A program made the position numbers and the translations under genes. Positions 20,092 to 29,717 of a DNA stretch of 64,000 bases are shown here, in pieces. Within the stretch, counting starts at the first letter, position 1; each line of letters starts with the position of its first letter. The notes under the pieces are model-generated. The model did no database searches. It saw nothing but the letters and a program-made list of their open reading frames with translations, and had not been told where the DNA came from. The DNA is from Mammaliicoccus sciuri (GTDB lineage: Bacteria > Bacillota > Bacilli > Staphylococcales > Staphylococcaceae): contig NZ_PPQD01000030.1 in NCBI RefSeq assembly GCF_002901825.1, forward strand, positions 250,341-314,340. The letters are read 5' to 3'.

Positions 20092-20139
20092 TTATGTAAT
20101 CAAAAATGTTCATTTCTAAATAATCATTTAACTTTTGAT

Positions 20140-20175
20140 AAGATGTGAGTTTATTACTTCTTTAACTCACATCTT
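20140..20175 (+). terminator. Terminator-like hairpin after the 41-bp array
   Basis: AAGATGTGAGTT (20140-20151) and AACTCACATCTT (20164-20175) form a perfect 12-bp stem with a 12-base loop, then TTTAG on the plus strand. It could end a plus-strand transcript of the array. A weak promoter-like TTTACA (19580-19585) lies upstream with CATAAT at 19605-19610. Confidence 0.45.
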
Positions 20176-20305
20176 TTAGAATATCTCAAATTCTCCTTTC
20201 GCCCTCCACGAATCCATCCAACTATATCTCGAATCCTCCACACCAAAATCTTGAATCCTCCCTCCGACCTCTCATATCCACTTCATCCAACTCATTTCTT
20301 CCAAC
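20176..20305. other. C-rich right arm of the repeat island
   Basis: Mirror image of the left arm: the plus strand is C-rich and G-poor, containing CTCGAATCC (20228-20236) followed by CTCCACACC. Repeated AATCC and ATCCA words. No ORF with a ribosome binding site seen. Confidence 0.55.
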
Positions 20306-20337
20306 AAAAAAAGAGCAAAATTTCAAATTTTGCTCTT
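20305..20337 (-). terminator. srtA terminator
   Basis: AAGAGCAAAATTT and AAATTTTGCTCTT (20311-20323 / 20325-20337) form a long stem, with a run of T on the minus strand. It lies 12 bases past srtA. Confidence 0.85.
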
Positions 20338-20348
20338 CCCTCTCAAAG

Positions 20349-20969
20349 TTATGCTGCATTTTCTTCTACTGCTGTAAATATCATGCGCTCTTCGAACAAT
20401 AATGTATCTGGATTATAATTATCACATGTTATTAACGTTAATTGATTCGGTTTACCTTTATGTTCATCTAATACTTCCACTTGATTTGGTTTAACATTTT
20501 TAATATTTTTAATTTTATATGTTTTTTTACCTTTTAATGTGATGAGTTCTACTTTATCGCCAACTTTTGCGCGATCGAGATAGTTAAATCTTATTCCTGC
20601 GCCTTCTACACGATGTCCTGCTATTGCGACATTCTGCTCACTTAACTGTTCATTCTCATCTACTAATGACAAACCATTTTTTAAATTTTGTTCTGTTGCT
20701 GGCCCTTTAAATATTGGCTCTGATATATCTGCTGCTGGTACTTTTAAATAACCAACCATATGTTCATTTACTTTTAAGTTATCTGTTTCTGTTTTAGTAA
20801 TCCATGATTCTATTGGATTTATTTTAACGCTGTCATCATGATTTACATACGACTCGATGACCTTATCATTAACACGGTCTGTAAAATAAGTTCTAATATC
20901 ATTCCAGAAGAAAATAGATATTGCCGTCATGATTAATAAGATACCTATAATTTTATATAACCATCTCAT
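20349..20969 (-). CDS. srtA: Class A sortase, SrtA
   Basis: 206 aa. Transpeptidase that cleaves LPXTG signals between Thr and Gly and anchors surface proteins to peptidoglycan. N-terminal membrane anchor at about 5-25, then the sortase barrel: catalytic His in AIAGHRVEG, Cys in TLITCDNYN, Arg in FEERMIF. The spacing and the PATEQLN-like and VLDEHKGK segments closely match S. aureus SrtA. It is transcribed after recG with a 58-base gap and has its own terminator. Its place between recG and fapR differs from S. aureus. Confidence 0.95.
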   Translation of the reverse strand: MRWLYKIIGILLIMTAISIFFWNDIRTYFTDRVNDKVIESYVNHDDSVKINPIESWITKTETDNLKVNEHMVGYLKVPAADISEPIFKGPATEQNLKNGLSLVDENEQLSEQNVAIAGHRVEGAGIRFNYLDRAKVGDKVELITLKGKKTYKIKNIKNVKPNQVEVLDEHKGKPNQLTLITCDNYNPDTLLFEERMIFTAVEENAA

Positions 20970-21027
20970 GTTTCTAACCTACTCTCAAAATATGGTAATT
21001 CAAATTTATACAATACGTGTACCAATG

Positions 21028-23067
21028 TCAATCAAAATTTTGTTCTGACATAGATTCTTGTACTAATAATCTCAATTTATCATATTCAGGTTTGAAAAAT
21101 TCACCTGATTGAACTAATTCACTCGCTTCATCTCTTGCGACTTCTAACATTCTATAATCCTCTACGATATTTGCAACTCTGAAATCAGGCAAACCACTTT
21201 GTTTAACGCCAAAGAAGTCACCAGGTCCTCTCATTTCCAAATCTCGTTCCGATAAATAAAAGCCGTCTGTGGATTCAGTCATAATGTGCATACGTTCTAC
21301 ACCACTCTCAGTTTTGGGTGATGCTACTAAAGTACAGTAACTTTGATGATGACTTCTACCAACACGACCTCTTAATTGATGTAACGTAGATAAACCAAAG
21401 CGGTCGGCATCATAAATAATCATAAATGTTGCATTAGGTACGTTCACTCCAACTTCAACTACAGTTGTAGAAACTAATATCGCGATTTCATTATTACTAA
21501 ATTTATTCATGATTTCATCTTTTTCATCTGCATTCATTTTACCATGTACAAGTCCAACTTTATCAGCACCGAAACGTAACTGTAATTGCTCATAGATTGC
21601 GACCACATTTTGAACATCTAACGCTTCACTTTCTTCTATTAATGGACAAATGACATATGCTTGTCGACCTTTTAATATTTCTCCATTTAGCTGATTTAAT
21701 ACATGATCAATTTCTTCATGTTTTGCCCATGACGTCAAAATTTCTTTTCTACCTTTAGGCATTTGTTTAATCGATGTTACATCCATTTCACCGAATGCAG
21801 AGATAGACAATGTTCTCGGTATTGGTGTTGCTGTCATAAACAAGACATTTGTATCTGCACCTTTTTCACGCAACTTCTTACGCTGATTTACACCAAATCG
21901 ATGTTGTTCATCAATGATAACTAATCCAATGTCATTAAATGCCACGTCATCTTGTATAAGTGCATGCGTACCTACAATGACGTCAACTTCTCCTGCTTCT
22001 AACTGTTCAAGTAATAATTTTCTTTTTTTACCTTTAACTGAACTTGTTAATAAAGCGACATTCAATTGTCCACCAAATAACTCATCTAAGCTGATCGCAT
22101 GTTGTTCAGCTAATATAGCTGTCGGAACCATAAGTGCACTTTGCTTACCAGCATTAAACATTGCATAAATCGCGATAGCTGCAACAACCGTTTTACCCGA
22201 ACCTACATCACCTTGTAATAATCGATGCATTTTAATAGGTGCTTTTAAATCTCTAAAAATTTCATTCACACTATTTTTCTGAGCATCTGTTAATTCAAAT
22301 GGTAATGTTTCGATAAAAGATTTTATCGCATTGACATCATAATTTAAACCTTCTATTTTATTAGACTCTTTTTCTAATTTGCTTAACCATTTCATCTTTA
22401 ACTGAAATAAGAATAATTCATTAAATGAAAATGTTCGTCGTGCTAATTTAAGGTGATTAAATTGAAGTGGTTTATGTAAAATTGGAATGACATCTTTTAA
22501 TGGCATTAATTTGTACTTATCCATTAAACTTGGTGATAACCATTCATCAATTTCAACAAGTTGCAATGCTTGTTCAATGTATTTATTAAGTTGTTTTTGT
22601 TTTAAGCCTTCTTTTAATCGATAAATAGGTGTTAACGCATTTCCACCGTCTTCTTTTTCAGCCATTACTTTTTGACCAGCAATAATTTGTTTCTTTTGAT
22701 CCCATTTACCTTTGATTGTAACTGATTCACCCATTACAAGCCTTTTTTTCAAATAAGGTTGATTAAAGAAAGTGACTTTAACGGCAATTTGATCAATTAG
22801 CATGTGACACGTTAATTTAGATTTATTTCTACCAAAAAATGCAACAGTCGGACTAGAATACACTTCTCCAGTAACAGTGACAACATCACCATCAGTTGCT
22901 TCATTTAAATTAATGACAGATTCATCTTCGTAACGTGTTGGTAAATACAACACTAAATCTTCTAATGTATAGATATTTAATTCATTTAATAACTGTAAAC
23001 TTTTTGGTCCAACACCTTTAAGTTCTTGCAAAGTTCGCTCTGTATATATCAGATGTTGCTTATTCAT
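21028..23067 (-). CDS. recG: ATP-dependent DNA helicase RecG
   Basis: 679 aa from the ATG at 23067, which follows AGGTGAT by 4 bases (a GTG at 23076 would add three residues). Wedge/OB domain in the N-terminal third, then helicase motifs: [13 protein letters not shown] (Walker A), [12 protein letters not shown] (DEQH box), [12 protein letters not shown], and [15 protein letters not shown] (motif VI). Remodels stalled forks and Holliday junctions. Length matches the family. Confidence 0.97.
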   Translation of the reverse strand: MNKQHLIYTERTLQELKGVGPKSLQLLNELNIYTLEDLVLYLPTRYEDESVINLNEATDGDVVTVTGEVYSSPTVAFFGRNKSKLTCHMLIDQIAVKVTFFNQPYLKKRLVMGESVTIKGKWDQKKQIIAGQKVMAEKEDGGNALTPIYRLKEGLKQKQLNKYIEQALQLVEIDEWLSPSLMDKYKLMPLKDVIPILHKPLQFNHLKLARRTFSFNELFLFQLKMKWLSKLEKESNKIEGLNYDVNAIKSFIETLPFELTDAQKNSVNEIFRDLKAPIKMHRLLQGDVGSGKTVVAAIAIYAMFNAGKQSALMVPTAILAEQHAISLDELFGGQLNVALLTSSVKGKKRKLLLEQLEAGEVDVIVGTHALIQDDVAFNDIGLVIIDEQHRFGVNQRKKLREKGADTNVLFMTATPIPRTLSISAFGEMDVTSIKQMPKGRKEILTSWAKHEEIDHVLNQLNGEILKGRQAYVICPLIEESEALDVQNVVAIYEQLQLRFGADKVGLVHGKMNADEKDEIMNKFSNNEIAILVSTTVVEVGVNVPNATFMIIYDADRFGLSTLHQLRGRVGRSHHQSYCTLVASPKTESGVERMHIMTESTDGFYLSERDLEMRGPGDFFGVKQSGLPDFRVANIVEDYRMLEVARDEASELVQSGEFFKPEYDKLRLLVQESMSEQNFD

Positions 23068-23160
23068 TTTTATCACCTATATTTATTAATACTCTAATTA
23101 TAGAACAAATATATGATATAAACCAATCGAATTCACCGAAATGAGATTTATACAAAAATA

Positions 23161-23196
23161 TAAAGGCCAGGACAATAAATTATGTCCCAGCCTTTA
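23161..23196 (-). terminator. sdaAA terminator
   Basis: AAAGGC-CA-GGACA and TGTCC-CA-GCCTTT arms 15 bases downstream of sdaAA, with ATATTTTTG following on the minus strand. The GGACATAA..TATGTCCC type of stem is common at staphylococcal gene ends. Confidence 0.7.
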
Positions 23197-23210
23197 TGTT
23201 GATATTTTCG

Positions 23211-24080
23211 TTAATTTCCAAATATCTCTTGTTTTAATCTTTCACCTGTTGGCGTACCTGCTAGACCACCACGACCTGTTTCACGTAGTGCTGAAGGCAT
23301 TGTTTGGCCAATTTTATACATAGCTTCTATTACTTCATCAGTAGGAATTCTTGATTTCACACCTGCTAAAGCCATATCAGCTGAAATAATTGCATTTGAA
23401 GCACCTGCAGCGTTTCTCTTAACACAAGGTACTTCTACTAAACCTGCAACTGGATCACAAACAAGTCCTAACATATTTTTTAAGCTAATTGCAAATGCTT
23501 CTGCAGATTGTTGAGGTGTACCGCCAGCCATTTCTACTGTTGCAGCAGCGCTCATCGCAGCTGCTGAACCAACTTCAGCTTGGCAACCACCAGCCGCACC
23601 TGATATAGATGCGTTATTCGCAACAACAAATCCAAATGCACCTGTTGTAAATAAGAAATGTAACATATCTTCTCTAGTTGGATTTAGTCTTTTTTTCAGC
23701 GCAAATAACACACCTGGCGCAACCCCTGCGGAACCGGCAGTTGGTGTTGCACATATTTTACCCATTGCTGCATTCACTTCGTTCGTCGCAACAGCTTTAC
23801 TGACTGCATCAATCATTAAATCACCTGAAAGTGATTGACCACTTTCTAAATAATCTTGTAAAAGTACAGCATCCATTCCAGTTAAACCAGTTGTTGAAGT
23901 TACACCATTGATACCACGTTCAATGGCTTTTTCCATTGTATCTAAATTACGTTCCATATTTTGATAAACTTCTTCTTTAGAGAGTTTAGACACGCGCATT
24001 TCTTGTTCAATTATGACTTCATATATTTTTTTATTTTCTCTTTCACAAATTTCAATAAGTTCTTTTACACTTTGAAACAT
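23211..24080 (-). CDS. sdaAA: L-serine dehydratase, iron-sulfur, alpha subunit
   Basis: 289 aa. Converts L-serine to pyruvate and ammonia with SdaAB using a [4Fe-4S] cluster. Candidate cluster cysteines are visible in GAAGGCQAEVG, GLVCDPVAGL and EVPCVKRNAAG; GKICATPTAGSAGVAPG is the substrate-side motif. AGGAGG precedes the start. It forms an operon with sdaAB (13-base gap). S. aureus carries sdaAA/AB elsewhere, so this pair is an insertion between recG and fakA. Confidence 0.95.
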   Translation of the reverse strand: MFQSVKELIEICERENKKIYEVIIEQEMRVSKLSKEEVYQNMERNLDTMEKAIERGINGVTSTTGLTGMDAVLLQDYLESGQSLSGDLMIDAVSKAVATNEVNAAMGKICATPTAGSAGVAPGVLFALKKRLNPTREDMLHFLFTTGAFGFVVANNASISGAAGGCQAEVGSAAAMSAAATVEMAGGTPQQSAEAFAISLKNMLGLVCDPVAGLVEVPCVKRNAAGASNAIISADMALAGVKSRIPTDEVIEAMYKIGQTMPSALRETGRGGLAGTPTGERLKQEIFGN

Positions 24081-24093
24081 GATTACCCTCCTT

Positions 24094-24759
24094 TTATGAT
24101 TCCCCCATTAATGTGACTGTTTGTACACCATCAATTTCTTTAATTTTATTTAAGACTTCTTGTGGAATATCATCATCTAATTCACACGTCATTAATGCAA
24201 GTTCACCTTTCTCTTTACGGGCCACTTGCATACTACCAACATTAATACGATAATCACCAAAGACATTGGTCACTTTCCCGATCGTGCCAAAAGTATCCTT
24301 ATGAAAAACAAGTAACGCAGGATAATTCCCACTAATGGCAATTTGAAATCCATTTATCGCAACGATTTCAACTTTACCACCACCAATTGAAATACCTTCT
24401 ACTGAGATTTCCATTTCTTTATTTCTCATGTTGATAATTGCAGTGTTTGGATGTGATCGCTCTTCAAACATTTCGATAAAGTTTACATCAATCTGTTGTT
24501 GCTCAGCATCTTGAAGACTTGTTTTGATTCGATCATCATCTGTATCATAGCCTAAAATACCACCGACTAACGCAACATCTGTACCATGTCCTTTATAAGT
24601 TTCCATGAAAGACCCATATAAATATATATCAATATGTTCTGGTTTACCATCAAATAAACCTCTAGCTATTAATCCAATTCTTACTGCACCAGCAGTATGT
24701 GATGAAGATGGCCCGACCATTACTGGACCAATAATGTCAAAGACACTTCTATATTTCAT
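24094..24759 (-). CDS. sdaAB: L-serine dehydratase, iron-sulfur, beta subunit
   Basis: 221 aa from ATG 24759 (a TTG one codon earlier is possible). N-terminal segment FDIIGPVMVGPSSSHTAGAVRIG is diagnostic of the beta chain, and the C-terminal about 80 residues form an ACT domain (ALMTCELDDDIPQEVLNKIKEIDG). First gene of the sda operon, preceded by a promoter overlapping a cre-like element. Confidence 0.95.
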   Translation of the reverse strand: MKYRSVFDIIGPVMVGPSSSHTAGAVRIGLIARGLFDGKPEHIDIYLYGSFMETYKGHGTDVALVGGILGYDTDDDRIKTSLQDAEQQQIDVNFIEMFEERSHPNTAIINMRNKEMEISVEGISIGGGKVEIVAINGFQIAISGNYPALLVFHKDTFGTIGKVTNVFGDYRINVGSMQVARKEKGELALMTCELDDDIPQEVLNKIKEIDGVQTVTLMGES

Positions 24760-24796
24760 CAATAATCACTCGTTTCTCTTTTAATTTCACCATACC

Positions 24797-24834
24797 ATTA
24801 TAACAACTTTCGTTCGTTTTGTAAGCGTTTTACA
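24797..24834 (-). promoter_or_regulatory. sdaAB-sdaAA promoter with cre-like element
   Basis: Minus strand -10 TATAAT (24797-24802), 16-bp spacer, -35 TTACAA (24819-24824). The -35 lies within TGTAAGCGTTTTACA (24820-24834), which fits the CcpA cre consensus apart from one extra T. This suggests catabolite repression of serine degradation. Confidence 0.5.
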
Positions 24835-24838
24835 ACAC

Positions 24839-24877
24839 AAAAGACAACAACGCTTTTGTTTAACATTGTTGTCTTTT
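24839..24877 (-). terminator. fakA terminator
   Basis: AAAAGACAACAA (24839-24850) and TTGTTGTCTTTT (24866-24877) arms, 9 bases past the fakA stop. Confidence 0.75.
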
Positions 24878-24886
24878 ATCTTGAGA

Positions 24887-26545
24887 TTATTCTACTGAGA
24901 ATAAGAATGAGTAAATTGGTTGGTCACCTTGATGTACTTCTACTTCAACTTCATCATAGTTTTCTTCAACATATGATACTAATTGATCGACTTCTTCATC
25001 AGTAGCGTCTTCACCTTTAATAATAGTTAAAATTTCACTGTCTTCATCAATCATTTCATCGATAAGCTTTTTACTAGCTGTTATGTGGTCAGCATCACTT
25101 ACTTTAATGCTGCTTTCATGGATACCCATGAACTCACCTTTTTTAATTGTAATACCATCTATATTTGTATCTCTAACAGCATACGTTACGGAACCTGATT
25201 TAACAAAACGCATTGCGTCTTCCATTTGCGCTTTATTCTCTTCGATTGATTGCTCTAAGTTAAGATTTAACATTGCTGACAGACCTTGAGATACTGTTTT
25301 TGATGCTACAACAGCTACAGGTATATCAACTAAATGTTCAACTTGTTCAGCTGCCATAATAATATTTTTATTATTTGGTAAGATGATTGCATTTTTACAA
25401 CCTGATTGTTTTACAACTTTTACGATATCTTCTGTTGAAGGATTCATTGTTTGACCACCACTGATGACATGTGTTGCACCAAGTGATTTAAATAATGTCG
25501 TGATTCCGTCACCCATTGAAATTGTAATAACTGCTGTGTCAATTGCTTCTTGTTCTTGTTGCTGTTCTTGTTTTATCTTTTTATCTGCGCTTTTACGAAG
25601 TACTTCTCTATGTTGTTCACGCATGTTTTCGATTTTAATTTTAATCAGTTCACCATATTGGCTTCCGTATGATAATACTTCGCCTGGTGTTTCAGAATGA
25701 ACATGTACTTTTGCAATTTCATCGTCAGAGATTACAAGTAATGAATCACCGAATTGACTCATATCTTCTCTAAATTGTTCTTCATCGAATGCTTTTTTAT
25801 CTTTTCCAAAGCGAACCATAATTTCTGTACAGTAGCCGTAGACGATATCTTCAGTATTCATAACGCCACCGAAATCGTGGTCATCATTGATAAATTCATC
25901 TGTATCTACTTTTTCTTTAGCTGGTTGAATTTTTTCGCCTTTTAATGTTGCTAAGAAGCCTTCATAAACAAACATTAAACCTTGTCCACCACTATCCACT
26001 ACACCTACTTCTTTAAGTACTGGTAGTTGGTTTGGTGTGTTTTCTAATGCTTTTTGACCTTCTTCAATTACAGCTTCCATAACTGTAATAACATCTTCTG
26101 TTGATTCAGCAGCTTTAACCGCCGCTTCTCCAGCTACTCTCGCAACTGTTAAAATCGTTCCTTCAACTGGTTTCATAACAGCTTTATATGCTGTATTTAC
26201 ACCTGATTGGAATGCTTTAGCGAATTGTTGAGCATCAATTTCTTGTTCATTCTCAATCGATTTTGAGAATCCTCTAAATAATTGAGATAAGATAACACCT
26301 GAGTTACCTCTTGCTCCCATTAACAATCCTTTAGAAAATATTTTACCAACCTCACCGATATGTGCATTACTATGAGATTTAACCTCTGCTGCACCTGATG
26401 ACATTGATAAATTCATATTTGTTCCTGTATCCCCGTCTGGTACAGGAAACACATTTAAAGAATCTACAAAATCTGCATTGTTTGATAAACTATCTGATCC
26501 TTGAACGATCATATCAGCAAACAATTTGCCGTCAATCTTATTCAT
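24887..26545 (-). CDS. fakA: Fatty acid kinase, catalytic subunit FakA
   Basis: 552 aa. Phosphorylates exogenous fatty acids bound to FakB proteins, giving acyl phosphate for PlsY or PlsX. N-terminal DhaL-type nucleotide domain (about 1-200) with [20 protein letters not shown] and [16 protein letters not shown], then a middle domain and a C-terminal FakB-binding region. In S. aureus it affects virulence gene expression via fatty acid pools. 15 bases after the yloU gene. Confidence 0.96.
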   Translation of the reverse strand: MNKIDGKLFADMIVQGSDSLSNNADFVDSLNVFPVPDGDTGTNMNLSMSSGAAEVKSHSNAHIGEVGKIFSKGLLMGARGNSGVILSQLFRGFSKSIENEQEIDAQQFAKAFQSGVNTAYKAVMKPVEGTILTVARVAGEAAVKAAESTEDVITVMEAVIEEGQKALENTPNQLPVLKEVGVVDSGGQGLMFVYEGFLATLKGEKIQPAKEKVDTDEFINDDHDFGGVMNTEDIVYGYCTEIMVRFGKDKKAFDEEQFREDMSQFGDSLLVISDDEIAKVHVHSETPGEVLSYGSQYGELIKIKIENMREQHREVLRKSADKKIKQEQQQEQEAIDTAVITISMGDGITTLFKSLGATHVISGGQTMNPSTEDIVKVVKQSGCKNAIILPNNKNIIMAAEQVEHLVDIPVAVVASKTVSQGLSAMLNLNLEQSIEENKAQMEDAMRFVKSGSVTYAVRDTNIDGITIKKGEFMGIHESSIKVSDADHITASKKLIDEMIDEDSEILTIIKGEDATDEEVDQLVSYVEENYDEVEVEVHQGDQPIYSFLFSVE

Positions 26546-26560
26546 ACTGTATTTGCCTCC

Positions 26561-26935
26561 CTATGCTTCCTCATCATCATTAATAACTCTAACACCTTGG
26601 ATATATATGTTGACTGCGTTGACTTTTAAATTTAATGATTGTTCTAAAGTATATTTAACAGCAGATTGGACATTGTTTGCTATTTCTGAGATTTTCGTAC
26701 CATAACTCACAATTATATACATATCTACATCAAGAACACCTTCGTTTTGAGATACAATAACACCTTTGGCATAATTATCACGCCCAAGAATTTCTGCAAT
26801 GCCATCTCTAACTTGATGTTTACTTGCCATACCAACGATACCATAACATTCTACAGCAGCTCCGCCAGCAAGTGTTGCAATAACGTCATTTGAAATATCG
26901 ATACTTCCATACTCATTTGTAATTTCTAAAGTCAT
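26561..26935 (-). CDS. Asp23/Gls24 family envelope stress protein (YloU-like)
   Basis: 124 aa from MTLEITNEYGSIDISNDVIA, start set by AGGAGG about 9 bases upstream (the frame extends to 26956). DUF322/Asp23 domain with VIATLAGGAAVECYGIVGMA and VDMYIIVSYGTKISEIANNVQ. Role unclear; the family includes membrane-associated stress proteins. The yloU-fakA pairing is conserved in Firmicutes. Confidence 0.9.
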   Translation of the reverse strand: MTLEITNEYGSIDISNDVIATLAGGAAVECYGIVGMASKHQVRDGIAEILGRDNYAKGVIVSQNEGVLDVDMYIIVSYGTKISEIANNVQSAVKYTLEQSLNLKVNAVNIYIQGVRVINDDEEA

Positions 26936-27000
26936 GATTACGTCCCTCCTACACATTTAAATTTTTTCGTTTTATTAACTACTTTTATATGTTCTGTTTA

Positions 27001-27030
27001 ATTATACTTAATATCACATTCACATCGCAA
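27001..27030 (-). promoter_or_regulatory. Promoter of yloU-fakA
   Basis: Minus strand -10 TATAAT (27001-27006), 18-bp spacer, -35 TTGCGA (27025-27030), about 65 bases upstream of yloU. The rest of the 311-base divergent region 26936-27246 holds only this and the rpmB promoter. Confidence 0.55.
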
Positions 27031-27159
27031 GAATTCATCATTTTAATCACGTTTTTTATACAACGTTTTCACAAGATATTATTATAACAAATAAATTGAA
27101 CTTTAAAATACTTTTTGCGAAATTTGTTATTATTTTTTCGCTAATTTACAAAAAATCCG

Positions 27160-27188
27160 TTGAATAAATTATAAGTGCGTGTTATATT
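27160..27188 (+). promoter_or_regulatory. rpmB promoter
   Basis: -35 TTGAAT (27160-27165), 17-bp spacer, -10 TATATT (27183-27188), about 50 bases before rpmB. Confidence 0.75.
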
Positions 27189-27246
27189 ATTAAAGTGTGT
27201 AAACGTAAATAAATGTGTATTTATATTTCATTAAAGGAGGATATTT

Positions 27247-27435
27247 ATGGCTAAAGAATGTTTCGTAACAGGTCGTAAAGCTAGAACTGGTAACCACCGT
27301 TCTCACGCATTAAATGCTAACAAACGTCGTTGGAACGCTAATTTACAAAAAGTTAGAATCTTAGTTGACGGTAAACCTAAACGTGTATGGGTTTCAGCTC
27401 GTGCGCTTAAATCAGGTAAAGTTACACGCGTTTAA
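27247..27435 (+). CDS. rpmB: 50S ribosomal protein L28
   Basis: 62 aa, starting [20 protein letters not shown], basic, with the typical [16 protein letters not shown] end. AGGAGG lies before the ATG. Monocistronic, divergent from yloU-fakA and convergent with thiN. It lacks the second cysteine pair of zinc-binding L28 variants. Confidence 0.98.
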   Translation: MAKECFVTGRKARTGNHRSHALNANKRRWNANLQKVRILVDGKPKRVWVSARALKSGKVTRV

Positions 27436-27456
27436 TGAATATAAGTCACATATAAT

Positions 27457-27487
27457 AAAGAGAACCTTTGTGTGGAAGGTTCTCTTT
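27457..27487 (+). terminator. rpmB terminator
   Basis: AAAGAGAACCTT and AAGGTTCTCTTT arms around a 7-base loop, followed by TTTTT. The T-run reaches the end of the convergent thiN. Confidence 0.9.
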
Positions 27488-27489
27488 TT

Positions 27490-28134
27490 TTATTTATCTT
27501 TACTTTGTACCATCAATATATTGCCAAGTTCAACTGTCACTAATGGATGTTCATGCCCCTCTTTAAACTCATTACTAATCGTTAACGTTGAGCCTTGTGC
27601 CAAAGTTGTAAATGGTAAATCATATTTAAATTCTTCTAATTTTATTCTAATATTCGTACTTAACGGAATAAAGGACACATATTTCATACCTTCTACTTGT
27701 GAAATTCGATGATTTCCTGCTTTTAATACTGTAATTTCATTTTGCTTATCTACGAGCGTGATTTGAATATTATCTTCCAGAAATTCTGGTTTCGTTAATA
27801 TTTGAACAGCACCCATAAAATGATCTAATCTGCCACCTGTCGCACCATATATTCTAATTTCTTCGTATCCGAGTTCAACTGCTAAGTTAACCGCTAATGC
27901 AAGGTCGGTATCATCCTTTTCTTTCTTAACCGGATCAATATCGATATGTTCAATGATTTGTTGATACTCTTCATCTGATACCGAATCAAAGTCTCCTATT
28001 GCAGCAACAGGCTTAATATCATGTTTAATTAATTCAATTGTGCCTCTATCTACACCTATCCAATCAATGTGCTTTTCATCTTGAAGTATATGTTCATTGA
28101 TATGACGCATACTACATAATAGATTTACTTTCAC
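27490..28134 (-). CDS. thiN: Thiamine pyrophosphokinase
   Basis: 214 aa, GTG start with AGGGTGATT upstream. Converts thiamine to thiamine diphosphate with ATP. Family motifs IGDFDSVSDEE near 46-56, KKEKDDTDLALAV near 75-87 and GATGGRLDHFMG near 98-109. The rsgA-rpe-thiN order is conserved in Firmicutes; it is 2 bases from rpe. No TPP riboswitch seen. Confidence 0.95.
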   Translation of the reverse strand: MKVNLLCSMRHINEHILQDEKHIDWIGVDRGTIELIKHDIKPVAAIGDFDSVSDEEYQQIIEHIDIDPVKKEKDDTDLALAVNLAVELGYEEIRIYGATGGRLDHFMGAVQILTKPEFLEDNIQITLVDKQNEITVLKAGNHRISQVEGMKYVSFIPLSTNIRIKLEEFKYDLPFTTLAQGSTLTISNEFKEGHEHPLVTVELGNILMVQSKDK

Positions 28135-28136
28135 GA

Positions 28137-28784
28137 TTAATCACCCTTTAATTTGTGTACAGGTTCTTTGTAGTCTTCATGTTTGAAGTAATAAGATCCT
28201 GCAACTAATATGTCTGCGCCTTGTGCTTTACATAACGCACCTGTTTCTTCATTAACACCACCATCAACTTCAATTTCAAAGTTTAAGTCATGTTCATTTC
28301 TATATTCGTCTAACCAAGTAATTTTATTTAACGTAGATTCTATGAAGCTTTGACCACCAAATCCTGGATTCACAGTCATAATTAGAACAAAGTCCACGTC
28401 TCCTAAAATTTGCGATAATGATTCTACAGGCGTTCCAGGATTGATAACAACACCAGCTAACTTATCATGCGCTTTGATTTGTTGTATCGCTCTATGAATG
28501 TGTGGTGTCGCCTCGTAATGAACAGATACCATGTCACTACCCGCTTCACAAAACGCATCAATCATTTGTTCTGGGTTCTCGATCATTAAATGTGTATCAA
28601 TCGTCATATCTGTTACTTTTCTTAATGATTCTAAAATAGGTAATCCAATCGATATATTTGGTACAAACTGACCATCCATTACATCAAAATGTAAAATGTC
28701 TGCGCCAGATTCCTTAACGCGTGTTACTTCTTGTTTTAATTCTGCAAAATCACAAGCTAAAAGTGAAGGTGCTATTTTTACCAT
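28137..28784 (-). CDS. rpe: Ribulose-phosphate 3-epimerase
   Basis: 215 aa TIM barrel of the pentose phosphate pathway, interconverting ribulose 5-phosphate and xylulose 5-phosphate. LACDFAEL, HFDVMDGQFVPNISIG (metal His/Asp), DTHLMIENPE, MTVNPGFGGQSFI and EVDGGVNEET are all present. Overlaps rsgA by one base. Confidence 0.97.
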   Translation of the reverse strand: MVKIAPSLLACDFAELKQEVTRVKESGADILHFDVMDGQFVPNISIGLPILESLRKVTDMTIDTHLMIENPEQMIDAFCEAGSDMVSVHYEATPHIHRAIQQIKAHDKLAGVVINPGTPVESLSQILGDVDFVLIMTVNPGFGGQSFIESTLNKITWLDEYRNEHDLNFEIEVDGGVNEETGALCKAQGADILVAGSYYFKHEDYKEPVHKLKGD

Positions 28785-29659
28785 TAATATCTTACCTTTC
28801 TATTTTGAATTTCTTCGAATAATGTCAAATAGTGCTTATATCTTAACTGATAAAAATGATTATCTTGAATTAGTTCTTTTACTGCACATTTAGGTTCATT
28901 AATGTGCGTACAATTTCTAAATTTACACTGTGATTTAATGGCTTCAAATTCTGGGAATAAATCTGCGAGATCTTCCTTTTCAATATGTGAAAAGTCTAAT
29001 GCACTAAATCCTGGTGTGTCAGCTAAATAACCACCCTCTAACTCATACAATTCAACATGTCTTGTCGTATGTTTACCACGATTAAGTGCTTTTGAGATTT
29101 TGTTCGTTTCTAAATTCAAATCGTCGAACAATCTATTCATAATCGTGGATTTACCAACACCAGATTGTCCACTTAACACGATAATACCGTCAATTAAAGG
29201 TTTAATCGCATTTGATACATCATCATCATCACCTATAAATAATGTTTCATATCCAATTGATTGATATTGCGCTAATTTATCTTGTATTTGTTGAATTTCA
29301 TCATCAGTCGCGAGATCTTTTTTAGTTACACATATTATAGGTGTAATATTGTATGAATGAACGACTACGAGAAATCTATCTAATAATTGTTGACTAAATG
29401 CTGGTTCTGATGCACTCATCACGACGATAACTTTATGAATATTTGAAACAGGGGGTCTTAATAATATATTCTCACGTTCATGAATATGTTGAATATAGCC
29501 ACCCGTTTCATTTTCAACTTGAAAATCAACTATATCTCCGACAACTGGAGATGTCTTCTTCTTTCTGAATAATCCTCGAGCTCTCGTAATATATATACCA
29601 TCGTCAGCTTGTACTGAATAATCTCCACTTATTGATTTAATAATACGACCAGTTTTCAA
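28784..29659 (-). CDS. rsgA: Ribosome small subunit GTPase RsgA
   Basis: 291 aa circularly permuted GTPase for late 30S maturation. OB fold at the N-terminus, then G4 (VTKKDL), G1 (LSGQSGVGKST), G3 (DTPGFSAL) in permuted order, and a C-terminal zinc motif (CKFRNCTHINEPKC). In S. aureus it directly follows stk1; here four genes are inserted upstream. Confidence 0.97.
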   Translation of the reverse strand: MKTGRIIKSISGDYSVQADDGIYITRARGLFRKKKTSPVVGDIVDFQVENETGGYIQHIHERENILLRPPVSNIHKVIVVMSASEPAFSQQLLDRFLVVVHSYNITPIICVTKKDLATDDEIQQIQDKLAQYQSIGYETLFIGDDDDVSNAIKPLIDGIIVLSGQSGVGKSTIMNRLFDDLNLETNKISKALNRGKHTTRHVELYELEGGYLADTPGFSALDFSHIEKEDLADLFPEFEAIKSQCKFRNCTHINEPKCAVKELIQDNHFYQLRYKHYLTLFEEIQNRKVRY

Positions 29660-29717
29660 TATAACACCTACCTCATTTTATTTTAATTATACCAAATCAT
29701 ACTGCTTAAATAATCAA

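Noticed and set aside
27365-27712. 115-aa plus-strand ORF past rpmB
   Set aside because: Runs from inside rpmB through its terminator and antisense to thiN; no ribosome binding site.
27436-28134. TPP riboswitch for thiN
   Set aside because: thiN is inside an operon with only 2 bases after rpe, leaving no leader.
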